A DNA stretch of 63,392 nt. It comes from Paenibacillus mesophilus (lineage in GTDB: Bacteria > Bacillota > Bacilli > Paenibacillales > NBRC-103111). The stretch covers positions 1 through 63,392 of the forward strand of contig NZ_VCRA01000037.1 of the NCBI RefSeq assembly GCF_005938385.1, in the 5' to 3' direction. Position numbers and translations under genes: made by a program. The notes beneath the pieces were generated by a model that worked only from the letters and a program-made list of their open reading frames with translations, did not search any database and was not told the origin of the DNA. The stretch's first letter is position 1; each line of letters begins with the position of its first letter. Below are positions 23,679 to 30,986 of the stretch, piece after piece.

Positions 23679-23969
23679 TTAGACCGTCTCAAAAAATTCC
23701 AACGGCTTGCTGTCTTTATCCAAAGTAACGATCGCTTTTTTCCACTCGGACGTATATCCGGAATAGCGGCCGTACCGTTTCGGTTTAGCCGGAACGATCA
23801 TCGTGTTTACTTTTTCGACTTTGGTCTTGAAAATTTCTTGAACCGCCAACTTGATTTCCGTCTTGTTCGCACGTTTGTCAACTTCGAAGACGTACGTGTT
23901 GTTGCCCATCAAGTCGCTGGATTTCTCAGAAATAATCGGGCGCTTGATAATATCGCGTGGGTTCTTCAT
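23679..23969 (-). CDS. rplW: 50S ribosomal protein L23
   Basis: The 96-residue L23 is the docking site for trigger factor and SRP at the tunnel exit. It starts MKNPRDIIKRPIISEKSSDL. The start ATG overlaps the rplD stop by one base (TAATG) with GAGGAGGT upstream inside rplD, indicating coupling. It precedes rplB. Confidence 0.98.
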   Translation of the reverse strand: MKNPRDIIKRPIISEKSSDLMGNNTYVFEVDKRANKTEIKLAVQEIFKTKVEKVNTMIVPAKPKRYGRYSGYTSEWKKAIVTLDKDSKPLEFFETV

Positions 23970-24592
23970 TACGCAAGCACCTCCTCTACTTTCTGAACTG
24001 CATCCTTCGTGATGATCAATTTGTCGTGTGCGAGCACGTCAAGCACGTTAATTCCTTCGGCGGAAACAAACTTCACTCCCGGAATGTTGCGCGTGGACAA
24101 TGCCACATTGTCATCGTAGCTTCCGGTAACAACCAAAGCTTTGCGTTCCACTTTCAGATTGCCCAAGATGGCCGCAAATTCTTTTGTTTTCGGTGCTGCC
24201 AAAGACAATTGATCCAATACGATGATATCACTGTCAATCACTTTCGACGAAAGAGCGGATCTGATTGCAAGACGACGCACTTTCTTCGGCAGTTTGAAGC
24301 CGTAGCTGCGAGGAGTCGGTCCGAATACGACGCCGCCGCCTTTCCATTGTGGAGAACGGATGCTTCCTTGACGAGCGCGTCCGGTTCCTTTTTGCTTCCA
24401 AGGTTTGCGACCGCCGCCGCGAACTTCCGAACGACCCTTCGTTTTGTGCGTTCCAAGACGCTGGGAAGCTTGTTGCAATACGACTGCGGAATGAACGACG
24501 TGTACGTTCGGCTCGATACCGAAGACGGCATCTGCGAGTTCGACTTCGCCCACTTGCGCTCCGCTCACGTTATACAGTGCTACTTTTGGCAT
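23969..24592 (-). CDS. rplD: 50S ribosomal protein L4
   Basis: L4 extends a loop into the exit tunnel; in gamma-proteobacteria it also represses its own S10 operon. The 207-residue protein has the tunnel loop RGGGRKPWKQKGTGRARQGS near 60-80 with no unusual residue. Start ATG follows AAAGGAGG. It overlaps rplW by one base. Confidence 0.98.
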   Translation of the reverse strand: MPKVALYNVSGAQVGEVELADAVFGIEPNVHVVHSAVVLQQASQRLGTHKTKGRSEVRGGGRKPWKQKGTGRARQGSIRSPQWKGGGVVFGPTPRSYGFKLPKKVRRLAIRSALSSKVIDSDIIVLDQLSLAAPKTKEFAAILGNLKVERKALVVTGSYDDNVALSTRNIPGVKFVSAEGINVLDVLAHDKLIITKDAVQKVEEVLA

Positions 24593-24616
24593 GTGTGTTC
24601 CTCCTTTCTCGCTACC

Positions 24617-25243
24617 TTATTGCTTTACGGTCGATTTTACGCTGACGTAGCTGTTATTCGGTCCCGGAATGGAGCCTTTCACCAAGATCACGTTGCGCTC
24701 TGCATCGACTTTAACAACTTGCAATTTTTGAATCGTAATCGTTTCATGACCAAGGCGACCGGCGTTTTTCTTGCCTTTCGGTACTTTGTTACTCGTACGC
24801 GCAATAGCTTGAGAACCGGCACCGCGATGATATTTCGAGCCGTGAGACATCGGTCCGCGGGAGTAGCCCCAACGTTTGATCGCACCGGCTGTTCCTTTAC
24901 CTTTGGACGTACCCGTCACGTCAACATATTCGCCTTCGGCGAAGAGATCTGCTTTAAGCTCCTGGCCAACTTCATACTCGCCAAGGTTCGCTCCGCGAAT
25001 CTCCTTGATGTAGCGCTTAGGTGCGGCATTGGCTTTCTTAGCATGGCCAATCGCAGGTTTCGTTGCGTTCTTTTCCTTCTTGTCGTCGAAGCCGATTTGG
25101 ATCGCTTCGTATCCGTCGTTGTCTTGGTCTTTCTTTTGCAGAACGACGCAAGGACCTGCTTGGATAACCGTTACAGGAACGACTGTACCGTCAGCGGCAA
25201 ACACCTGAGTCATACCCAGTTTTTTTCCTAAGATACCTTTCAT
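24617..25243 (-). CDS. rplC: 50S ribosomal protein L3
   Basis: L3 reaches the peptidyl-transferase centre. The 208-residue protein starts MKGILGKKLGMTQVFAADG and has the central GWGYSRGPMSHGS-type loop (residues near 120-150). The frame extends 28 codons upstream, but the ATG at 25243 has AGAGGTG before it and the standard N-terminus. It follows rpsJ. Confidence 0.98.
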   Translation of the reverse strand: MKGILGKKLGMTQVFAADGTVVPVTVIQAGPCVVLQKKDQDNDGYEAIQIGFDDKKEKNATKPAIGHAKKANAAPKRYIKEIRGANLGEYEVGQELKADLFAEGEYVDVTGTSKGKGTAGAIKRWGYSRGPMSHGSKYHRGAGSQAIARTSNKVPKGKKNAGRLGHETITIQKLQVVKVDAERNVILVKGSIPGPNNSYVSVKSTVKQ

Positions 25244-25350
25244 GTTGACACCTCTTTTCGTCATACGTTTGCTGTTTTCATTCCGTACATGCAACAAATG
25301 TTTCCGCGGCAGCCGCGGTTTAAGCACCTTTGCTTTGCTTCAAACAGATG

Positions 25351-25659
25351 TTACAGTTTGATTTCGATATCTACACCAGACGGCAGATCCAAGCGCATCA
25401 AAGCATCGACCGTTTGCGGAGTCGGATTCACGATGTCGATCAGACGCTTATGCGTACGCATTTCGAACTGCTCTCTGGAATCCTTGTACTTGTGCACCGC
25501 GCGCAAAATCGTAATGATTTGCTTCTCCGTCGGCAACGGAATCGGACCGGACACTCCTGCACCGGAACGTTTCGCCGTGTCGACGATTTTCTCTGCGGAT
25601 TGATCGAGTACTCTGTGATCGTACGCCTTCAAGCGGATACGAATCTTTTGCTTTGCCAT
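25351..25659 (-). CDS. rpsJ: 30S ribosomal protein S10
   Basis: S10 works in the 30S head and, as NusE, partners NusB in antitermination. The 102-residue protein starts MAKQKIRIRLKAYDHRVLDQ, and its long loop near residues 45-65 (VSGPIPLPTEKQIITILRAV) is the NusB-binding region. Start ATG follows AAGGAGGG. It is first in the S10 operon behind a leader RNA and a promoter. Confidence 0.98.
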   Translation of the reverse strand: MAKQKIRIRLKAYDHRVLDQSAEKIVDTAKRSGAGVSGPIPLPTEKQIITILRAVHKYKDSREQFEMRTHKRLIDIVNPTPQTVDALMRLDLPSGVDIEIKL

Positions 25660-25716
25660 ATTGTTCCCTCCTTCTATCGCCCAATTTGATTATCGGACAT
25701 ACTCCGCGAAAATCTC

Positions 25717-25754
25717 CTGACATCCCGCCATGGCAAAGGGGCCGGGTGTGTCAG
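25717..25754 (-). promoter_or_regulatory. Candidate S10-operon leader RNA hairpin
   Basis: On the minus strand, CTGACA (25749-25754) pairs with TGTCAG (25717-25722), with a second helix CCCG/CGGG inside and a TTTGCCATGG loop. It is preceded by GAGAGGTTG. It lies about 60 nt upstream of rpsJ in the 5' untranslated region. A similar element precedes rpsJ in Bacillus as I recall it, so a ribosomal-protein autoregulatory leader is the likely role. No ligand can be named from sequence. Confidence 0.5.
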
Positions 25755-25796
25755 CAACCTCTCGCATCATCGCAACGTCACAGACCAACGCTCACT

Positions 25797-25825
25797 ATTA
25801 TATAAAAAATCGGGACGGAAAGCAA
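25797..25825 (-). promoter_or_regulatory. rpsJ: rpsJ proximal promoter
   Basis: On the minus strand, TTGCTT (25820-25825) and a perfect TATAAT (25797-25802) are 17 nt apart. The transcript would begin about 130 nt before rpsJ and include the leader hairpin. Confidence 0.65.
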
Positions 25826-25912
25826 GAAATTTTCAAGAAAGTTTTCATATTATAAAAACCGGCTTCTTGAAGTATGAATGGTCGAGGAGAATAAGTAAGC
25901 TCCAGCCTCCCG

Positions 25913-25959
25913 TTGAACTCGCATCCCTTGATTGTATTATGGTTACGATGCGAGTTCAA
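25913..25959 (-). promoter_or_regulatory. 13-bp inverted repeat enclosing a second rpsJ promoter
   Basis: TTGAACTCGCATC (25913-25925) and its exact complement (25947-25959) flank a 21-bp centre. On the minus strand, TTGAAC (25954-25959, inside the upstream arm) and TACAAT (25931-25936, in the centre) form a sigma-A-like promoter with a 17-nt spacer. The start point would fall at the edge of the other arm. The arrangement suggests an operator or a 5' hairpin; which one cannot be told. Confidence 0.55.
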
Positions 25960-26059
25960 ATGAGGCCCATCGCAAAGCGCCTTTCCGCTCTACTTATCTC
26001 ATCCCTCCGAGTTTCATCCCTTTCGATTCTCGGTTATATTTCTTGCATTCCATCCCTTG
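25960..26059. other. Rest of the tuf-rpsJ spacer
   Basis: Between the inverted-repeat promoter and the tuf terminator I see no gene, hairpin or promoter with support. The stretch is pyrimidine-rich on the plus strand. Confidence 0.4.
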
Positions 26060-26103
26060 GGGAAAGAAAAAAGAAAGTCCCCGACGTTACCGCCGGGGAC
26101 TGT
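26060..26103 (-). terminator. Terminator of the str operon (after tuf)
   Basis: AGTCCCCG pairs with CGGGGACT (about 26075-26102) around a 10-nt loop. On the minus strand the stem is followed by TTTCTTTTTTCTTT. It starts about 20 nt past the tuf stop codon. Confidence 0.9.
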
Positions 26104-26123
26104 TTCTTCTATTATATAGAAGC

Positions 26124-27314
26124 TTACTTAATGATCGTAGCAACTGCGCCTGCGCCTACCGTACGGCCGCCTTCGCGGATAGCGAATTTCGTGCCTTGCT
26201 CGATAGCGATCGGAGCGATCAGTTCAACCGTAACGGTGATGTTGTCGCCAGGCATAACCATTTCCGTGCCTTCCGGCAGGTTGATGATACCCGTAACGTC
26301 AGTCGTCCGGAAGTAGAACTGAGGACGGTAACCTGTGAAGAAAGGCTTATGACGGCCACCTTCTTCTTTGGTCAGGACGTAGATTTGAGCCGTGAAGTTC
26401 GTGTGGGCTTTAACCGAACCCGGTTTAGCCAAAACTTGTCCGCGCTCGATATCTTTACGCTCAACGCCGCGAAGCAGTGCGCCGATGTTGTCGCCCGCTT
26501 GAGCGGAATCGAGCAGCTTGCGGAACATTTCTACGCCGGTAACAACGGATTTACGGGATTCTTCGGCAAGACCGAGGATCTCGATTTCCTCACCGACTTT
26601 AATCGTACCACGCTCTACGCGGCCCGTAGCAACGGTACCACGACCAGTGATCGTGAACACGTCCTCGACAGGCATCAAGAAAGGCTTGTCGGTATCGCGC
26701 TGAGGAGTAGGGATGTAAGTGTCGACTTGCTCGAACAGCTCAACGATTTTGTTAGCCCATTCGCCGTCCGGATTTTGGAGAGCTTCACGAGCGGAACCGC
26801 GGATGATCGGAGTGTCGTCGCCCGGGAACTCATACTCGTTCAGCAGGTCGCGAACTTCCATTTCTACGAGCTCAAGCAACTCTTCGTCTTCAACCATGTC
26901 GCATTTGTTCAAGAATACGACGATGTAAGGAACGCCTACTTGGCGGGAAAGCAGGATGTGCTCGCGAGTTTGCGGCATTGGGCCGTCAGCTGCGGATACA
27001 ACCAAGATCGCGCCGTCCATTTGAGCTGCGCCGGTGATCATGTTTTTAACATAGTCGGCGTGTCCTGGGCAGTCAACGTGTGCATAGTGGCGGTTCGGAG
27101 TTTCGTACTCAACGTGAGCCGTCGAGATCGTGATACCGCGCTCGCGCTCTTCCGGAGCTTTGTCGATTTGGTCGAATGCTACAGCGCTACCGCCGTATTT
27201 TTTCGCCAAAACAGTCGTGATTGCAGCCGTCAGCGTCGTTTTACCATGGTCAACGTGACCGATCGTACCGATGTTAACGTGCGGCTTATTACGTTCAAAT
27301 TTCGCTTTTGCCAT
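26124..27314 (-). CDS. tuf: Elongation factor Tu
   Basis: EF-Tu delivers aminoacyl-tRNA to the ribosome as a GTP complex. The 396-residue protein has the G1 motif GHVDHGKTT (near 18-26), DCPGHADY (G3), NKCD (G4) and the usual domains 2 and 3. Start ATG follows AAGGAGG. It is last of rpsL-rpsG-fusA-tuf and ends at a strong terminator. Only one tuf gene is in this window. Confidence 0.99.
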   Translation of the reverse strand: MAKAKFERNKPHVNIGTIGHVDHGKTTLTAAITTVLAKKYGGSAVAFDQIDKAPEERERGITISTAHVEYETPNRHYAHVDCPGHADYVKNMITGAAQMDGAILVVSAADGPMPQTREHILLSRQVGVPYIVVFLNKCDMVEDEELLELVEMEVRDLLNEYEFPGDDTPIIRGSAREALQNPDGEWANKIVELFEQVDTYIPTPQRDTDKPFLMPVEDVFTITGRGTVATGRVERGTIKVGEEIEILGLAEESRKSVVTGVEMFRKLLDSAQAGDNIGALLRGVERKDIERGQVLAKPGSVKAHTNFTAQIYVLTKEEGGRHKPFFTGYRPQFYFRTTDVTGIINLPEGTEMVMPGDNITVTVELIAPIAIEQGTKFAIREGGRTVGAGAVATIIK

Positions 27315-27347
27315 GACTACAATTCCTCCTTAAATAAGAGATTATGA

Positions 27348-29420
27348 TTATGCGCCCTTGTTCTTTGCAATAATTTCTTCTGCAATACTCTTAGGCACTT
27401 CTTCATAATGGGATATTTCCATCGAATATACGCCGCGTCCTTGTGTACGCGAACGAAGCGTAGTGGAGTAACCGAACATTTCGGAGAGCGGTACTTTGGA
27501 ACGGATAACTTGAGCGCCTGCGCGGGCATCCATACCTTCGATACGGCCGCGGCGGGAGTTCAAGTCGCCCATAACGTCGCCCATGTACTCGTCCGGAACG
27601 GTAACTTCAACTTTCATAATCGGCTCGAGAATAGCCGGATCACACTTATCCTTGGCCGCTTTCAAAGCCATCGAACCTGCAATTTTGAACGCCATTTCGC
27701 TGGAGTCAACATCGTGGTAGGAACCGTCAACAATACGGGCCCTCAGATCCACGAGCGGATATCCGGCAAGAACGCCATTCTTCATTGATTCTTCGATACC
27801 GGCTTGAACAGCTGGAACGTATTCTCTCGGTACTACGCCGCCGACGATTTTGTTCTCGAATTGAAAGCCCGTACCCGGCTCAAGCGGTTCGAACTCGATC
27901 CATACGTGACCGTATTGACCGCGTCCGCCGGATTGGCGCACGAATTTTCCTTCGACTTTTGCCGGCTTGCGGAATCTTTCGCGGTAAGCAACTTGCGGCT
28001 TACCTACGTTTGTTTCAACTTTGAACTCGCGAAGCATACGGTCGACAATGATTTCAAGGTGGAGCTCGCCCATACCTTGGATAATCGTCTGGCCCGTTTC
28101 TTCATCCGTGTAGTAACGGAAAGTCGGATCTTCTTCCGCCAATTTGGAGAGAGCAACGCCCATCTTGTCTTGGTCGGCTTTTGTTTTCGGTTCTACGGCG
28201 ATGGAGATAACCGGCTCTGGGAAGTTCATCGACTCCAGAATAACCGGGTTTTTCTCGTCACACAACGTATCGCCTGTGATCGTATCTTTCAGACCTACCG
28301 CAGCCGCGATATCACCCGAGTATACCTCGCTGATTTCTTGACGGCTGTTGGCATGCATCTGCAGAATACGACCGATCCGTTCGCGTTTGCCTTTCGTAGC
28401 ATTCAATACGTACGAGCCGGATTGAAGAACGCCCGAATAGACACGGAAGAACGTCAACTTACCTACATAAGGGTCCGTCGCAATCTTGAACGCAAGCGCC
28501 GAGAAAGGCTCTGTGTCGCTCGATTTGCGAACTACTTCGGTTCCGTCTTCAAGCGTTCCGCGGATATCCGGTACGTCGATTGGAGCCGGCAAGTAGTCTA
28601 CGACGGCGTCCAGCATAAGCTGAACCCCTTTGTTTTTGTAAGACGAACCGCAAATGACCGGGAAAATTTTCACTCCGCATACGCCTTTGCGCAGAGCCGC
28701 TTTGATTTCCGGGATGGAAATTTCTTCTCCTTCCAGATATTTCATCGTCAGCTCTTCGTCTAGTTCCGCTACTTTCTCGACAAGCTCGGTCCGAAGCTCG
28801 GCAACCTTGGAAAGGAATTCAGCCGGGATTTCTTCTTTCTCGAATTTGCCTTGATCGTCTTTGAAAATATAAGCGACTTGCTCAACCAAATCGATGATGC
28901 CTTTGAAGTCCGCTTCGGCACCGATCGGAAGTTGAATAGCTACCGCATTGGCTTTCAGACGGTCGCGCATTTGGTCAATAACGCCCAGGAAATCAGAGCC
29001 GATGATATCCATCTTATTGACATAGGCGATCCGCGGTACACCATAGCGATCCGCTTGTCTCCAGACGGTCTCGGATTGGGGTTCAACGCCTTCTTTGGCA
29101 CTGAACACGCCGACCGCGCCGTCAAGAACGCGCAGGGAACGTTCGACTTCAACCGTGAAGTCTACGTGTCCTGGCGTATCGATAATGTTGACCCGGTGCT
29201 CTTTCCACTGACAGGTCGTAGCTGCGGACGTAATCGTAATTCCGCGCTCTTGCTCCTGCTCCATCCAGTCCATCGTCGCTGCACCTTCATGCACTTCGCC
29301 GATTTTGTGAACGCGGCCTGTGAAGAACAGAATCCGCTCGGTGGTAGTAGTCTTGCCGGCATCGATATGCGCCATAATCCCGATGTTGCGCGTCTTAGCT
29401 AAGGAGAACTCTCTTGCCAT
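27348..29420 (-). CDS. fusA: Elongation factor G
   Basis: EF-G drives ribosomal translocation and, with RRF, recycling. The 690-residue protein has AHIDAGKTTTTER (G1, near 17-29), DTPGHVDF (G3) and NKMD (G4), and all five domains; its length is normal. Start ATG has AAAGGAG upstream. It lies 33 bp before tuf and 77 bp after rpsG. Confidence 0.99.
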   Translation of the reverse strand: MAREFSLAKTRNIGIMAHIDAGKTTTTERILFFTGRVHKIGEVHEGAATMDWMEQEQERGITITSAATTCQWKEHRVNIIDTPGHVDFTVEVERSLRVLDGAVGVFSAKEGVEPQSETVWRQADRYGVPRIAYVNKMDIIGSDFLGVIDQMRDRLKANAVAIQLPIGAEADFKGIIDLVEQVAYIFKDDQGKFEKEEIPAEFLSKVAELRTELVEKVAELDEELTMKYLEGEEISIPEIKAALRKGVCGVKIFPVICGSSYKNKGVQLMLDAVVDYLPAPIDVPDIRGTLEDGTEVVRKSSDTEPFSALAFKIATDPYVGKLTFFRVYSGVLQSGSYVLNATKGKRERIGRILQMHANSRQEISEVYSGDIAAAVGLKDTITGDTLCDEKNPVILESMNFPEPVISIAVEPKTKADQDKMGVALSKLAEEDPTFRYYTDEETGQTIIQGMGELHLEIIVDRMLREFKVETNVGKPQVAYRERFRKPAKVEGKFVRQSGGRGQYGHVWIEFEPLEPGTGFQFENKIVGGVVPREYVPAVQAGIEESMKNGVLAGYPLVDLRARIVDGSYHDVDSSEMAFKIAGSMALKAAKDKCDPAILEPIMKVEVTVPDEYMGDVMGDLNSRRGRIEGMDARAGAQVIRSKVPLSEMFGYSTTLRSRTQGRGVYSMEISHYEEVPKSIAEEIIAKNKGA

Positions 29421-29497
29421 ACGATCTTTCTCCTTTCAAGATGTAATTCACTTGGGTTTATGTAGAAAGACTCCTGTAAAGAAGCCTTTCTAGCAGA

Positions 29498-29968
29498 TTA
29501 CCAGCGATAGTGTGCAAAAGCTTTGTTCGCTTCCGCCATTTTGTGCGTGTCTTCCCGTTTCTTCACGGAAGCTCCGGTGTTGTTGCTGGCGTCCATAATT
29601 TCAGCCGCCAAGCGCTCTTCCATCGTCTTCTCGCCGCGAAGGCGCGAATAATGGACCAACCAACGAAGACCTAGTGCAGTACGGCGCTCCGGCTTAACCT
29701 CCACCGGAACTTGGTAGTTGGAACCGCCGACACGACGAGCTTTAACTTCAAGCACAGGCATGATGTTCTTGATCGCCGCTTCGAATACTTCCATAGGCTC
29801 TTTACCGGAACGGTCTTTGATCAAGTTGAACGCGTTGTACAAAATCGTTTGTGCAACTCCACGCTTTCCGTCGATCATGATCCGGTTGATAAGTCGGGTA
29901 ACGAGCTTGCTGCTGTAAATCGGATCCGGCAATACGTCTCTTTTCGGTACTGGACCTTTACGAGGCAT
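29498..29968 (-). CDS. rpsG: 30S ribosomal protein S7
   Basis: S7 nucleates assembly of the 30S head and contacts E-site tRNA. The 156-residue protein starts MPRKGPVPKRDVLPDPIYSS and ends EANKAFAHYRW. Start ATG follows AAAGGGGG. It lies 59 bp after rpsL. Confidence 0.98.
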   Translation of the reverse strand: MPRKGPVPKRDVLPDPIYSSKLVTRLINRIMIDGKRGVAQTILYNAFNLIKDRSGKEPMEVFEAAIKNIMPVLEVKARRVGGSNYQVPVEVKPERRTALGLRWLVHYSRLRGEKTMEERLAAEIMDASNNTGASVKKREDTHKMAEANKAFAHYRW

Positions 29969-30027
29969 AGTTATCCCCCTTTCTTGCGAGTTTCATCCAT
30001 TTCATTCCGCTGTTAGACGGTAGATTC

Positions 30028-30447
30028 TTATTTTTTCACTTTAGGACGTTTCGTTCCGTATTTGGAACGGGCTTGTTTCCGGTTGTTTACGCCGGAAGTA
30101 TCCAGTGCGCCGCGAACGATATGGTAACGGACACCCGGAAGGTCTTTAACCCGGCCACCGCGGATCAATACGACGCTGTGCTCTTGCAGGTTGTGTCCGA
30201 TACCCGGAATGTAAGCCGTAACCTCGACGCGGTTGGTCAAGCGTACGCGAGCGTACTTCCGCAGTGCGGAGTTCGGTTTCTTCGGCGTCATCGTGCCTAC
30301 GCGAGTGCAGACGCCGCGTTTTTGCGGAGCGCTCAAGTCGGTCGCTTCCCGTTTCAGGGCGTTAAACCCTCTTTGAAGAGCAGGCGATTTCGACTTGGTG
30401 ATTTTCGCCTTGCGGCCTTTACGAACCAATTGGTTAATAGTTGGCAT
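30028..30447 (-). CDS. rpsL: 30S ribosomal protein S12
   Basis: S12 controls decoding accuracy. The 139-residue protein has the decoding loop TPKKPNSALRK with the lysine (PKKPNS) where streptomycin-resistance changes arise, present in its sensitive form, and the second site GRVKDLPGVRYH. Start ATG follows AAGGAGGTG. A strong hairpin sits in its 5' region, downstream of the L7Ae-like gene. Confidence 0.98.
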   Translation of the reverse strand: MPTINQLVRKGRKAKITKSKSPALQRGFNALKREATDLSAPQKRGVCTRVGTMTPKKPNSALRKYARVRLTNRVEVTAYIPGIGHNLQEHSVVLIRGGRVKDLPGVRYHIVRGALDTSGVNNRKQARSKYGTKRPKVKK

Positions 30448-30537
30448 GTCGCCACCTCCTTCCCCTTGTTGCTATTAGACTGCCATGTTCCGATTCAAGT
30501 CCACAGATCCAGGTGGTTCGCGTTTAGGCAAACGAAA

Positions 30538-30591
30538 TGTTTTTGCCGCCCGCCTTCCCGCATTTTCTGCAGTTCGCAGGCGACAAAAACA
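30538..30591 (-). promoter_or_regulatory. Long hairpin upstream of rpsL (candidate leader)
   Basis: TGTTTTTG (30538-30545) pairs exactly with CAAAAACA (30584-30591), continued by a CGCC/GGCG helix, enclosing about 30 nt. On the minus strand there is no T-run immediately after it, so it is not a standard terminator. It lies between the L7Ae-like gene and rpsL, about 90 nt before the rpsL start. Confidence 0.5.
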
Positions 30592-30637
30592 TGGTGTAAG
30601 CTGCGGGGACTACCTGTCAGTCCGCCGCGCTTCTTAA

Positions 30638-30889
30638 TTATTCGTTCACTGCGGCGACCATCGCCGCACCGACTTCGATTCCGCACGCTTTGCCAAGCTG
30701 CTTCATCGAGTCGACATATGTTACTTGAACCCCCATTTTCTTGCACAGGTTCACGATCTTGGCTGTTATTCTCGGATCTGCATCTTTCGCGACAAAAACT
30801 TCGGTAGCTTTTCCGAGCTCCACCATCTTTGTCGTTTGCTTCGTGCCTATCGAAATGTTCTCCGCCTGTTTGACTTTTTCATAAGACAT
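30638..30889 (-). CDS. L7Ae-family kink-turn RNA-binding protein
   Basis: An 83-residue L7Ae/L30e-fold protein, the equivalent of YbxF (RplGB) in Bacillus, which binds kink-turn RNA. The core TKQTTKMVELGKATEVFVAKDADPRI is split by no insertion, and the fold continues through VNLCKKMGVQVTYV. Start ATG has GGAGG upstream. It sits between rpoC and rpsL as in Bacillus. Its cellular target is not established. Confidence 0.94.
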   Translation of the reverse strand: MSYEKVKQAENISIGTKQTTKMVELGKATEVFVAKDADPRITAKIVNLCKKMGVQVTYVDSMKQLGKACGIEVGAAMVAAVNE

Positions 30890-30986
30890 CGCGCTTATCC
30901 TCCAAAGTGCAGGAGTGAAAACTTAGGCTTCGGCACACACTTTGATAGTTTAGCATTTCGAAAATGCGGTGTCAAGAACGAAAGAT

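Noticed and set aside
29464..29491. Short hairpin AGAAAG/CTTTCT between rpsG and fusA
   Set aside because: The 6-bp stem is weak, has a 16-nt loop, and no T-run follows; random occurrence is likely.
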